64,000 nucleotides of DNA from Dromaius novaehollandiae (lineage: Eukaryota; Chordata; Aves; Casuariiformes; Dromaiidae). The notes under the pieces were generated by a model that was not told the origin of the DNA, searched no databases, and saw only the letters and a list, made by a program, of their open reading frames with translations. The translations under genes and the position numbers were made by a program. Position 1 is the stretch's first letter, and each line of letters begins with the position of its first letter. The stretch covers positions 21,162,501-21,226,500 of the forward strand of contig NC_088113.1 of NCBI RefSeq assembly GCF_036370855.1, in the 5' to 3' direction. Positions 48,442 to 60,800 of this stretch are shown here, piece after piece.

Positions 48442-48953
48442 CCATGCCCGTATGCCCATGTCCATGCCCATGTCCATGCCAATGCCCATGCCCGTGCCCA
48501 TGTCCGTGCCCATGTCCGTATCCATGCCAATGTCTATGCCCATGTCCTTGTCCATGCCCATGCTCATGTCCATGCCAATGCCCATGCCTGTGCCCATGTC
48601 TGTGCCCATGTCCATGCCCATGTCCGTGCCCATGTCCGTATCCATGCCAATGTCTATGCCCATGTCCTTGTCCATGCCCATGCTCATGTCCATGCTAATG
48701 TCCATGTCCGTGCCCATGTCCGTGCCCACGCCTGTGTGCCCTTGCCCATGCCCATGCCAATGCCCATGCCCATGTCCATGCCCGTGTCCATGTCCATGCC
48801 CATGTCCATGCCCGTGTCCATGCCCATGTCCATGCCCATGCCCATGTCCGTGCCCATGTCCATGTCCATGCCCATGTCCATGCCCATGCCCATGTCCGTG
48901 TCCATGTCCACGCCCATGCCAATGTCCATGCCCATGCCCATGCCCGTGCCAGG
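48442..48953 (+). repeat. CCCATG/TCCATG minisatellite with 120-bp higher order
   Basis: A hexamer-based array of CCCATG, TCCATG, CCGTG and CCAATG variants about 510 bp long. One block is repeated 120 bp apart (around 48500-48570 and 48620-48690). All reading frames on both strands tend to stay open, encoding runs such as HGHGHG, PCPCPC and MPMPMS; these are not genes. Confidence 0.93.
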
Positions 48954-49857
48954 GTTTGGTGCCTCGAAGGAGGCAGACAAAATGGTAATTAGCAAATTGC
49001 CAGCTTGCTGCAGGCGTGAAACAAATGCCAGCCCAGCACGACGCGCGGGACGAGCTCGGCTGAGCGCGGGCAGCAGCGTCCGGCACCGCGGGAGCGGAGC
49101 AGAGCAGCTCCCGTGCTGCCCGCGGCAGCAGTGTCAGCCCCGGCCTTTCCCCAGGTCCCCCGGCCGCCCCACCGCCCCGTGAGGAGGAGGATGCTCGGAG
49201 GATGGAAATGAAAATAGGGGCAGCACAACCAAGAAAAACACACTGTTTCTTCCACTTTGCATTTCAGCCTTACCTGAAGTTGGTCTCTCTGCCGGGCTGA
49301 GGGTCAAGCTTAGCCGTGACCCTGCCGAGGCAGGAGGCCACGCTGCCGCCCGCGAGCGGCTGCGCTTTCCCTTCTCGCTCAGTTCTGCTTCGTCCTTGCG
49401 CTTCCCTGGCCACGGGGTCCCTAAGTCAGTCACGATGCCGGCCTGATCTCCCAGTCCTTCCTCCCGCAAACCCGAGTTGGCCCAGACTGGGGCTGCGGCT
49501 TGGCCCCGGTGCCGCTTTCCCAGCGCGAGACCGAGGAACCCGCCGGCGGAGGAGCTTCGCTCCGGCCCCCCGCGGAGGGAGCGTTGCCCTGGCTGCACCA
49601 CGTAACCATCAAAGGAAGAAAGAAGGACAAACACTGATGCAATACCGGCTCCTTATCTTTGCTCTCCTCCTGCTTTTTGATTTGTTGACTAGTTGAAAAA
49701 GAAATTTTGCTGTTTCTAGTGATTTTATACTGTTAAAAAACAGACAAAAAAAAGGCCTTCAAGCTAATCCAAATGTGTACTTAGTATTTTTTTTTCCACA
49801 AATATTTATGCTTTGAAATGATCGGGATAAACGTTCTCCTATCGTGTAATCTCCGAG

Positions 49858-50028
49858 TGGATTTGGCGCCTGTTGCATTGTGGGTAGGGCGGATTCACAT
49901 CCCTTCTGTTACTCTTCACGATAACAAGGGGTTTCTCCATCTGCATGCAGCACACGGCTTGGATTTCTTGCCAAACTGCCAAAGGGTTTTTGCATTTGCA
50001 AGGGGTCTGTTATTTATCGCTGCTATCA
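49858..50028 (+). CDS. Candidate C-terminal-domain exon (171-nt class) of the fourth BPIF gene
   Basis: The open frame reads APVALWVGRIHIPSVTLHDN and on to LLFIAAI. It aligns without gaps to the tenth coding exon of the family (human BPIFB3 [20 protein letters not shown]; human BPIFB4 PLIIRIQVLNPPSVML). The best acceptor is weak (CTCCGAG at 49857). The end has only weak donors (GTCAGC at 50029 or GTGGGA at 50036). Homology is convincing; whether it is still spliced is not. Confidence 0.5.
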
Positions 50029-51352
50029 GTCAGCTGTGGGAGCAGTTCTCACCCGCGAAGGCTGGTGAGCAGCGGCGTCGGGGCGAGAGGGGAGCCCCGG
50101 CGTGGTGGGGGCAACTGTGGCCACCCTTGAATTACACTTTTTTTAGCATTTGTGACTTCCCTTGAATTCCAGGACACACTGTGCCGTTAGGGACCGGATA
50201 CATTTCGGGACTGTAATGCCTGAGCAGAAAGAGCAGGTTCCCAAGCAAGCGGGTCTCCTTAGTTTATTTTTCACTCTTTTCCTAGTTTATTAAGTTTACG
50301 CTTTGCACTTTGCCTGGTTCCTTCCCGGTGCTTTTGCCCCGGCTGCAGCCGGTGACGCAGTGTTGCAGGGCGGGCGGCGGTGACATCCCCGTGCCCCTGC
50401 AGAGTGGCATGAGCACTGCAATGGATAGTTTTCTGTAAAATCTAGAGAAATCCCTAGGCCTCATCTTGCAGCATTTACGCAAGAAGCCGTTAAAAAGAAA
50501 AGTCAGCACTTAGCGCCCTCGGTAATTGCAGTCGGCGGTGCCGGCGCGCAGTGCTCATTAGCGCAGCAGCTCCGCTCCCCTTTATTTCTCCGGAGAAGAG
50601 CTGTTTTTGTTCCTGTCCTCCAAGACGAGAGACTAATTATAAGAACGCTACTGCTCAGTCCTGGCCTCTCTGTTATCGCCGCAGTCGGAGACCGGGAACA
50701 CCAGAGCCGGTTACGCAGCCCCACGACGGCCCCGGGACCAGCCATCAGCAACGCGCTAACGGCCGGGACGGCCGGCGCTTCCCAGCTCCGGGAAGCTTCT
50801 CCCCAGCAGCGGTGAATTCCTTAACGAGGCGCCGCTGCTGACGAGGGAGGGGGCAGAGGCCCCGCGCTAATTAGGTGCTTCGGGGAAGAGCCCGACGGGA
50901 GGGAAAACGGGCAGCGAAGGCTCCGCACGTGCTGAGACGCCTTCTGCCACTTGCCCTCGCCAAAGGCAACTCTCCAGCGCTCGTGTAAGACGATTGTGTA
51001 AACCAGGGCCCGACGCCTTTTCCCACCAGTTTGCAGCTTGGAGGACCGAGTTTGCAAGAGCGAGTCGCTGGGCTACGGGGGAGACGGCGCGTGCACGCTG
51101 CAGACAAGTCCGAGCCCCTGGACATCGGTGGGCACACGCCGAAGGGCACTTTTGTGTTGGCTTAGGCAGAAAGCGCGGTTCTGCTGGCTCTGCGGGTGCT
51201 GCAGGAGACCCCAGGCCGCGGAGGAGGTGACGCGCTGCCCCATGGCTTGGCGCCGTGTCCCGCAGGCCTCCCCACCGCTCCTGCGGGCTCCATTTAGAGG
51301 TTATGGAAACTGGATTTTACAGTGAATTTTTATTCAACTGGAGAAGTTGCAG

Positions 51353-51423
51353 TGATATTATAATTGCTTCTGTTCTCACGCATGCAGGAGAATTGCTGTT
51401 TATCTGGCTCTGCAGATACCCAG
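51353..51423 (+). CDS. Candidate C-terminal-domain exon (68-nt class) of the fourth BPIF gene
   Basis: After the acceptor GTTGCAG it reads DIIIIASVLTHAGELLFIWL, like the eleventh coding exon of relatives (BPIFB3 DIDLNVGASLSGDKLQATLA; human BPIFB4 DTELLASFSTEGDKLMIDAK). A donor CCCAG/GTAGAT follows. The phase at the start is one base off the family rule unless the previous exon ends at 50035. Confidence 0.45.
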
Positions 51424-53433
51424 GTAGATAGATGGTGCTTTGAAAGTGCGAAGTTTCTGTCCCGGTGCCGGTGAGCGATGTGACCTGCTCTGCACGCTGG
51501 CGTTTGCATTTGAATTGCAGTTTGCCGTTTCATCTGCTACGGTGCTGCTAACTCCAGTCTGCAGCTTGAGTTATCTCCTCACCGCCATCTGCTCCAGCAC
51601 TGGCTGTTGTTATCATCTATTATTAATGAAGAGTATTTAAAAACCTCTCTGTCGGCTGCCCTGGGGAGCTGCCGCCGCGCTCGTGGCACCGCCGCCTTCC
51701 CGGCTCAGCCGCCGGCTTCCCGCCGGGAAACGCTCCCGCCGCGGCCGTGGCCCGAGGAGCTGGGCGAGGGGCTCCCTGGGCCCGGGCTGCGGTTCTCCCG
51801 GCAGAGCCACGGCACGATGCCGGGCTGGAGGCAGCTGGACCTTCCCCCGAAGCCTCGGGCGCTCCGGTGCGGAGGGCAGGATGGGGAGAGGCCGGAGCGG
51901 CCGGAGTGGCCGGACCCCGGCTCGCTGGGAGGGGCTGGCACAGCTCCCTGCCTGGAGACCCTTGAACAAGGTTGCCCGGGTCTCAGCTGCAAGGTGAAAC
52001 GAGAACGAAGGCCAGAGCCAACGGTGCCGCGATGCGTCGCGAGGCCCTGCCGGCTGCCGGGGCTCCGTCCCTCCCGGACGCGGCCCTGCTGCAGCGAACG
52101 CCGGCGCCCCGGCGGCTTCGGCAAACCCAGCTCGACGTCGCTGACGTCTGCGCGTGTAGCAGCAGAAAGACGAAATGCAGCAGGCTGGATGTCCTGCGAC
52201 GGCAGCGAGAGGGGACCGCGGAGCTTAGAGGGAAAGGAGTGGAGACAGGTCTTAATTCCTCGGTCCGGATTATCGGGTACGCCGCGCCTCGTTAGCTGTG
52301 CTCAGCTTCCAGCTCCAGAGAAAACCGGGGAACAGGATGAAGCCGCTGCCAGATCCTAACGCAAGCTCGCTGCCTGAGAAGCCTTTCAGACAGGTGTGAA
52401 GATTTCCTCGGTAATCCTGAGGCAGAAAACGCCGAGAAGCAGATCCTTGCCGCAGGCTTGGTGCCAGCTGCTCCGTTTCGGCTCCTGCTCCTCGACAGCC
52501 CGCTGCGGTTCCCCAGCCGCGGCCGCGAGCGGGCGCAGAGCCCGGGACAGGAGCCCGGAGCTGCCGAGAGCCCGGGCGTCCCGCGGGCGCCTGCACGTGC
52601 ATCGGGGTCCGCACGGCAGGTGGGATTTATATGAGGGAAGAGGCAGGAATTTTTCACCGGTTTGAGTCCCCAAGTTTAATATAAGAACGTAGGGTGCCGC
52701 GTTTGCCGGTTTGCTTTGGCAACCTGCCATGCAGCGTTCACCCGACTTCCATCAACCCACGGACAAACACGAGGTCTGGCATCGCGGGGCCGTGATCGAC
52801 TGCGGCCCACAAAAACGCAGGCCCGAAGCCACCGGCCGCGAGCAGCAGCCCTGGATTTCGTTGCTCCGCTGCTTCCCCTGCTCGGGAGCTGGTGCCGTGC
52901 ACGAGCCTCCGGCCGCGTCTCCGACAGCCCCGGTGGGAAAGTGGGACCAGCGGGCAGAGCACTGGGCACAGGCAGAAAGAAAAAGAAAACAGGTTACAAG
53001 ATGAGGCTAAATAACCCAAAGGGAATCAAGTATCTTGTTTTGGCTCAAAAAAACCCCAACCCTGCATCAGCTTGGCCCAGAGCGAGTCCTGTTTTTGTTT
53101 TCTCGCTTCAGCCGCTGCCCTTGGTATCTTAATGGCTGCAGAAAGGGGAGGAGGACAACTCTGTCTGGCTTCTCACTTGCACAGCAGTGCGCTGAATATT
53201 AATTAGCCTGAAACCAGTGCTGTAGGCAGTGCTGCGAATTACACGTTCTGCAGTTGGTAGCAGTTTGCTGCGTTATTTTTGCATGCGAGTCAACAGCCGG
53301 GGCTGGGCAAGCCGCTTCTCTCCTGCGACCTGCCTCTGCAGAGAGCAGACGCGGCGCCGGGCACGGGCGTCCCCGCGGCACCCCGGTGTCTTCGTTAGAA
53401 ACACGACCATAGACCAGCTTGTTGTCACACAAG

Positions 53434-53477
53434 GCTTCTCCTTGCAGGAGTCGGGCATCCTCCTCCTCCTCGTTAGT
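53434..53477 (+). CDS. Candidate C-terminal-domain exon (43-nt class) of the fourth BPIF gene
   Basis: CACACAAG acceptor and GTTAGT/GTAAGA donor enclose 44 nt reading FSLQESGILLLLVS, the same codon count as BPIFB3 ISLRQADSRIGNIS. The phase continues correctly from 51423. Similarity is short and could be chance. Confidence 0.3.
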
Positions 53478-54357
53478 GTAAGACCTGCAAGTAGTGCAAT
53501 TAGGCTGTTTCTCACGTTGACTGTCTGCACGGGGCTGACCCTCACCTCCCTGCCTGCCTCACACCTGGGAACAAAGCCGGGGGGGGGAGGATTTTACTGT
53601 TCTCACGGAGTTTTGGGAGAAAGCGCGGCCCCAGGACAGACCCGCCGCTTCGGAGGGTCATCGCAAGCTCCCGAAGGGGCGGTCAGGAAAGCCCAGCCTG
53701 CGCCTGCTGCGGCCCCGGCAGAGAACAGCAGGTTTTCCATTATTTTCCTTTCCACCAAGCGTGGATGGACCACACTTCCCCACGAGGGCATCCGCGTCGT
53801 CTTCTCCTCCGGGGCGAGGTCCGGGTCCACCCCGCGGCTCCCGTCCCCGGTGGTGCCCGGCGTTGCTGGTTAGCTCGGAGCGACGGCTGCAGCGCGGCTG
53901 CCCCACGGGAGTTTTGCGTCCGGGATGTCTCAAGCTGCACGTGGTCCCCCGAACGCACCAGGCGAGCGTGAAGGAGGCATCTTCCGTGGAGCACCGCGGA
54001 CGTGAGCCCTGGGCTCCCTCCCTGCCGCGCGGGGGTCGGGGAAGGCAGGGCCGGAGACGCTCCTGCTCCCCGGGCGTCGGGCGAGGGCCGCAGCCCCAGC
54101 GCTTTCATCGGCCGGCAGAGCCGCCGAAACGCCTCCCCCATCCACGATAACCGCTTCAGCTTTTCTCCTCGCTCCTTCGGAAGCATAAAAAACCCCTTTG
54201 AAACCGCCGTGACAGATCATCCACCTTGCAGGCAAAGCCCGGGAGAGCCAAGCGTGGCCGGCTGAAAGCCCGCCTGCCTTACACGTTTTGATTTAAGCAG
54301 AGTATTTGAACGAATCTGTTGCAGATTTGCGTGCAGAATTACTCCCATCTGCTGCAG

Positions 54358-54468
54358 GTTGGCCCTCGGCGGGACAAGTTTTCAGATGTTCTGCGCACGG
54401 TGTTTCTGCCGAAAGAGCGGCCAGAACTCATTGATTTGAACTCAGCTTTACCTAAGGCCCAGGGTCAT
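54358..54468 (+). other. Possible relic of the 64-nt C-terminal exon
   Basis: After CTGCTGCAG the frame reads DKFSDVLRTVFLPKERPELI, resembling the family pattern seen as [20 protein letters not shown] in BPIFB4. No donor stands where the family has one, so it may be a relic or a coincidence. Confidence 0.3.
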
Positions 54469-54633
54469 GTGCCACCTTGAAATAAGGTGAAATAACCCTG
54501 TTTTTCTTCCAATTTACTAGAGCAAACTCTCCTAAGGATGAAACCTGTCAAGCACATGAAACAGTATACAACCTCCCTGCAGCTGGTACATTAAAATAAT
54601 ATATAAGACAAGGTGTATTTATTCGTTCCACAG

Positions 54634-54708
54634 ATCTCAGATCAAGGGCTCCGGCTGCCAGTGGAAGAAGGCGTCGCCTTCGCCCACGGTGTGATTTCCC
54701 ATCTGCAA
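54634..54708 (+). CDS. Candidate C-terminal-domain exon (77-nt class) of the fourth BPIF gene
   Basis: TTCCACAG acceptor and CTGCAA/GTGAGC donor enclose 75 nt reading QGLRLPVEEGVAFAHGVISH, comparable to BPIFB6 GGIPLPDLLGIKYRQAEISR. A last-exon-like ETLVLPPAGWLL follows an acceptor at 54829-54830 (human BPIFB1 has DALVLTPASLW), but its phase does not match. Confidence 0.38.
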
Positions 54709-54834
54709 GTGAGCAGCAGACGTGTCTCAGATAAATTATCATTTCCAGCGCTGTACTTTCACTGCGCTTTTTTCTTTTCCCCAATGAAAAGCAGATGCCT
54801 GAATTTCCCGACGACCAGCGGTGTTTGCAGCGTG

Positions 54835-57800
54835 GCCGAGACGCTCGTGCTGCCTCCAGCGGGGTGGCTGCTGGCTTTGCTCCCTGTCCTGCAGAGCGGG
54901 CTGGGACCGGCCGCCGGGACCGGGAGCGGTTTGGAGGCTGTTTTGGGGCTCCAGCCCCGCGCCTGGAGACCGCTCTTCCCTGCGAGGTGCTGCTGCGCTG
55001 CCCTAGTTAAGTCTGCTGCTCTCGGTACTCGGTTACGGAAGAGGTGATGCCTTGACATCAGAAAGCTGCTCTGCTCTTTGAAATTTTGACATTTTTAGGT
55101 AAAATGTTGTTTTGAATCCTACTTTGCTGTTTGATCTTGTGCCTCTTCCAGGTAAAATATCAACATTGCTGTTGCTCTTCATGCTGAACATTAAATCATG
55201 GATCATGAAACTATTTTTCCTTGAACAACTGCTCAGCTCAGTCTGCGTTTGTGCAGTTAGTTAGCTGCTACTCCGGCTCTCCCCAGGTCCCTGCGCCGTA
55301 GCCGTGGCCATTGCTGCTGTGCCCGAGTCAAAACTCCAGCTCTTAATCCCCTCAGCTGCACAAAAACATCTCGAATAATCCATGAGCATGAAGCTTTCTT
55401 TTTCTTTTCTTTTTTTTCTCTTTTTCCCCTAGAAGAGCTTTCCAAATGGGCGTTAATGCTCCAAATCCTCTTCATCTCAGCCCGCGCCAGCGCCAGGCCC
55501 GTGCGACGCAGCAGGCACCGAGCTCGTCCTGCAGCCTTTCTGCAGCAGCGGGGCTCAGACCCCGGCCGTGGGGCTCGCTGAGACGAGAGGAGGTCGGGGC
55601 AGAGGACGCGAGGCTGTTCCCGGCCGGCCGGGATATCTGCTGTTATTCTGCCTGGAGGAAAGCGATTTTCAGCCAGGCCATTGTCCGCGCTGCTGGCGAT
55701 GAACTGGGGTGACCCGAACCCCGCGAACGCGCTCGCTTCCCGCTACCGCTGCTCCCGCGCCGTGCGGGAACGCCCGGGCGCTTTCGGGGCAGAGCTGGCG
55801 CCGTGCGAGGAAATCCTGAGCAAACAGGCGGTTCTCAAAGCAGGACCGGGACGAGATCCCTGGGCGGAAAAGAGGACGTGCACAGGAAACAGCAGCTGCG
55901 GAGTATCGCTAATTCCAGGGCTATTGCCAAAGAAACGGCAGCGCTGCTCTCCGGGACGCAGCAAAGGGGAGGCCAGGTTTCAGAACACGTCCATCCGCGG
56001 GGCCTGCTGGGAGAGGGGAGCAAACCGTTGGGAAGGCAGAAGAAGAAAGGACCTGCTCCTAACCCGACGCCGGGCTGCCGCGTTGGCTCGCAGAGCCAGT
56101 CCAATACAGTTGTCCAAATAAATTGCACCATCTTTGCATCACAGGAGGAATTTTAATTACTCTATTGACTCAGGCGCTTAAGAAAACCGGCGTGGCATAG
56201 ATCAGCCCAAGATGAAAGGAGCGCAGAGGGAGAAAGAGCGCGGGAGCGAGCTTGTGGCCGTCCTCGTGTTTCGCCCCCCTGCATCCCCCTTCCCTTCGCA
56301 CGCACGGGGCGGACCGGGCACCGGGTCACTCCCTGCAGGTCTTTGATCACTGTCTAGCTATTCACAGGTCTCTCATCAGTGCCTAACTATTAAATACCTT
56401 AGCGAGCTGATGGGGGGGAAAAAAGTCTGAAAAAATATTTGGAGGATAGGGAGACATAGATGAGAAAATAGATATCAAATAATGGCACCAAAATGAGAGC
56501 TTATTAATAGGAAAGTCTAGAGATAAAACTAATTCAAACCTAATGAGGCGGGACACCTCATCTTCAGCAGAAAGAAAAGTCAATAGTTAGCTGTCAGCAA
56601 AGAAAATAAATTACTCACAAGGGAGGAGGAAAAGCCATAGGACTCCCAGGTCCCAGGGAATGGCACTTACTCTGACAGACTTGTGAGATACACAGTGAAT
56701 TTGCAAAACCCTGAAAAATAGGATATGCCACTCACCATCAGCACCTCTGTCATTGAAATTCAGTTCACAGCTGCTGGAGCACTCCAGGAAGACATAGTGT
56801 TACGGAAAGAGTTTGAAGACAGACAGAAATGTAAACAGCCAGTCTCTGGGCGAGAGCGGGCTGCTCGGTGAATTACAGAACAGGTCTCGGGCTATTTTGG
56901 AACTAAGATTTGTAGAAAGACCGTGGAGGAGGGTGGGGAGGCAGGAACGGGTGGTTGGAAAGCGGCACGTTGATGCGGCGAGGGTGAGAAGCAGTCGCGT
57001 TCCTCGTGAGGCAGAATAGCCCCTGTTCACTGGGGATTAGGGGGTTTTGTCGGGAACAGGCAGGTCCAGTGTCACGGCCGTGGAGGAGCAGCACGGTCCC
57101 CCGCGTGCCTAGGACTAGGCTTAACCCTTCCTGGTGGGCTCCAGGAGCAGCCAGTTTCAGAAACGAGTGAGCTAAATATATAACTCATTTTAGGGATGGA
57201 AGAGCGTTTAAAATGTGCCTTTTACTGTGTTAAATCCCCGAGCTTTATCCAAAGAGTTCGCTTCAGAGCGGTGATGAAAAGCCAGCAGAAGAAAACACCC
57301 GCGACAGCGACTGCTGCGAGGCAGCAAGATCCGGCCGGGGGGAAAAGGCTGCAAATGCTGAAGCCGGTCTGCCAAAGCAGCCAGCAAAGGGGGGTGAAAG
57401 ACCACGGGGGAAGGAAAAGGGAAAAGGAAAGGAGCGAGAAGACAGGAGAAAGAGGAAAAGGGAAAGGGCATTTCCCCTCGGTACAACCCGGCAGGTTGAT
57501 GGCTCGCTGCGCGGAGGCCGTGCGTCTCCTCGCCTGCCACCGCGTTAGCAAAAGGGAGTTTGTGAGTGACCGAAAGCAGACTGCTCTTACAGGCTGCCAT
57601 CAGGGAAAAAGTCAATCTTTTTCTGCAACTTCATTGGTATTCAGAGCGAGAGCAGCTTGCAGCCCGCGGGGCTTTCTCTGGAAGGACGTGCCACAGCGCA
57701 GCCAGCTCTGGCCATGGCTAAAAGCAAGCGGCTCTGCCTCGGCTCTTGGGAAAGTCTTGGAGAACGGGGCACGGCTGGATATCGTAGACGCTGGTGGGAA

Positions 57801-60800
57801 ATTGTTATGAGATTGTCTTTAGGCTAACAAACTGCAACGCTGAGCAAACGCTGGGAGCAGCGCTGGTAACCGGAGGACCAACGGGTTTGTCCTTCAAGGA
57901 GGCTCTGCTGTGGCAGCCGGAGACCAAGCGGGCTCTGTTCTCTGCGACGGTGACGTTCACCCGCGCCACGACGTTGTCTCTGCGTTCGTGGTCACGTCCA
58001 GCCCCACTCACCGTACGCTGCAAGCAGGGAGGAAAGCGTGCTGTTTGCCCGTGTCGTGAAACCCCTTTGTCAGGAGGAGCCTCAGGGCATGACCGACGCG
58101 CGAAAGTAAATGTCATCCCAGCACTTCGGTCCTGTGCTCAGAAAACCTTCTGCCAAACGCCTCATTAGGTGTCTGCTGGCTGCAGGGCCTCGTCAGGCCC
58201 AGAGCAAAGCGCCCAAGTGTCATCAGGGCACGGCTGGCCGGAGAGAGGCAGGACGCGTCTCCTTGCTCCAGGGGACCTGGGACAACGGCTCAGGGGCTGG
58301 GGACGGAGTACGCTCCTGTAACGGTGAGGCTGGACTGGGCTCTGCTTTTCCCGGAAAGGACAGTCCGAACCATGAGGACAGCAATATAACTAGATGCCAG
58401 GACGCACCTGCTTAAGCAGCAGCACTTCCAGAGCGGGAGACCGAGGACACCAAGTCCTGGTGCCTCGCAGGGGTGGGACCGGCTGGCGAGACTAACGCGT
58501 CTCCTAGGTTGTGCTCAAGGTTGCATGTGCTAAGTCAGAGCACCGGCACGATGACTACGGCCCCTGCGAGTTGCTGCATAACTATTAAGACACATCTAAT
58601 GCTTACCTATAAGCTTGGCCCCATCCTGCCGTAAAGCAGGAGGGGCTCCGGGGAAGCCGGGAGAGCGAGCGCGGTGTGAAGGAGAACGGGGCCCTAGAGC
58701 TGCTTTGTTCCGGCAGCAGAGGTAACACTCAGAAACAGAATCTGCCTTAATCAGAAATTAGATTAAAGCAAATCGAAGGCTGATGTCACGGGGGAGGGAC
58801 TGCTCAGAGCCCCCCACCTCCGTGCGGTGCCCGAGGCAGGACCGTTGTCGTTCAGCCGTTCACTGTCACAGCAGCCAGCGTATCCGCGCAGCCCTACGAG
58901 GGCACGGAGGACAGCAGGGACCTTCTGCTCTCAGCAGCACTAAATTCAAATTACCACTACCGACTGGTGATGCTGGACCGAGTCAGAGCCATAATCACAG
59001 ACGGAGTCCACAGACTCGGGTGCTTTATCAGCAGGGATGGAGAAATGGGCGGACTGCAGCGGGTTCACACGCTGTGCCGCGGCCAGGCCTCCTGTGCGAA
59101 GCACCGCGGCCATCAGCAAAGTCCTAAGGGCCATTTAGCATCTCGTTTGTGCATCCGACTAAGCTCCCCGGAGGCTCTCACGGGCTGGAAGCAGCCTTCC
59201 CTTTTTCTGAGTGGATGGAGTTTAATCTGTTTTTCTGGAGGGTCTGTTTGTTTCCTAATGAACTGTCACCCTTCTCCTACAGATGTCAAGTATATTCTAT
59301 CGCACTGGCCCCAGATTCCTACCGCGTTGTTCTATTTCTGTACACAGCAAGTGGGGCTCCTGGGCTCATTACTGAAGGCTTTATACGCTGATACCCTGTA
59401 GTTTTCATGTACATCCTCTTTTAATTCCCCAGCTATTACCTAAAGAAGCTATATTAGCAAATGACCTGGAAGTAAATCTTTGCTGTGACTTTTTCACATC
59501 TTTTCCTAAATGTTTTCTGAATACAGTATTCTGTGGGAATAGTTCAGGGCAGGGATTAAACACTGGTCTCCTTGACTTGGAAAATCCCCTCTGCCCAACA
59601 GTGGGAATATAAACTTGGGAACTTGGGAATATAAAGAGCAAGCAAATAGCCCCAAAGCCATGTGAATAAAAAGCTTTACTGCAGGACATTTTTGTTTTGC
59701 TTTGGTTCCTGAGGCTGGTGGCTTCTGGACTGGTGGTGTTACTGCCAGTGGTTTTCTTCCCCAGAGAGCGTACACAGAGCAGCAGGTTGGGAGCACAGAA
59801 CGACACTGGGACTATGTGGTAGAGAGGGGGCCGAGTTGTGGGTCTGACTTGAGGAAGACCCCTGAGTTACCCCTAAAACAAAATACTGCCATCAGCCAAC
59901 GGGTGGTATTCTGCTTGTGTCCAGAAGCAACCGGAGCCTGACAGGGGGGCCAACTGCAGCTCCTTTCCAAAAGGACAACGCTAGGATCCAGCTTCCAAAT
60001 GATACCCTGGAATAATCAGTCTCACACAGCCGGCTCCTCAGGAACATACCAGAACTTGCTCCTGGAGTTTGGGATACCAGCAGTGAAGACTGAGCCTCAT
60101 TATGAGATACATCTTCTGAGACTTAGAAATCTGGTTGAAATTAAGGCTTTTAAATGCTACCTCCTGGATAAAAAAAGTCCTAACAGGCCTCTTTGCTGAT
60201 AATGAATCAATATCAAGTGATATTATTACCAAGTCTGGGTAACAATTCCTGTATTTGTGTTTCTTTACAGGACCCAACAAGAGATGCAGTAGATGGTTAC
60301 ACTAACCAACAGTGTGGTCTGGACCCGCAGTTGTCTTACAGCAGTAATCCTGGCAAAACAAACCTTTCTCTCAATGAGGTACCGAAATATAAAAACACTT
60401 CAGCTTCTGCTAGTAGAAAGGTATAAATCATTGAGGGGGACAGAGACTCCCTTGGAATTCAGGACTCTCATGCCTGCTGAAGGTGGGAAAGAAAATGTAC
60501 AAGAATGAGCATCGGACTGGTTGGAGGTTTCACAGCAGCTGCAGTCAAGGAGCAAACCTTGTGACGGGCAATGCAGAAACTGCATCACACCTCTAGCCCC
60601 TGGGAAAAACCGTTCCTGCTTTCAGGCAGTGCCAAATGACTAACTCAGCCTCCAAGGTCATCCTAATGGATGCTTTGCTGCCTTAAAACCTCAGCCTCAG
60701 GTTCCCGAGGCCTATAAAAGCTAAGGAGGCAAGGCAAATGGTGAGTACTACAGCTCCTGGGGGAGTCTGTGCAGTAAGCATTATCACCTTCTCATGAAAA

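Noticed and set aside
48430-49086. HGHGHG-rich 218-codon minus-strand frame and PMSMPM or PCPCPC plus-strand frames
   Set aside because: All come from the CCCATG-type minisatellite, which is open in most frames on both strands.
49268-49302. LPEVGLSAGLR after a good acceptor, at first taken as the 54-nt-class exon of the fourth BPIF gene
   Set aside because: The phase fits 47302, but the length and donor (GTCAAG) do not fit the family; 48351-48404 fits the length and splice signals better. Left open only as an alternative.
51572-51635. A 64-nt stretch after CTGCAG ending SSIIN that mimics the 64-nt C-terminal exon
   Set aside because: No GT donor follows, it lies out of order relative to the 53434 piece, and the similarity is only to a hydrophobic pattern.
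57196-57810. 204-codon plus-strand open frame
   Set aside because: It lacks known similarity or a family-like composition, and no splice or promoter context supports it.
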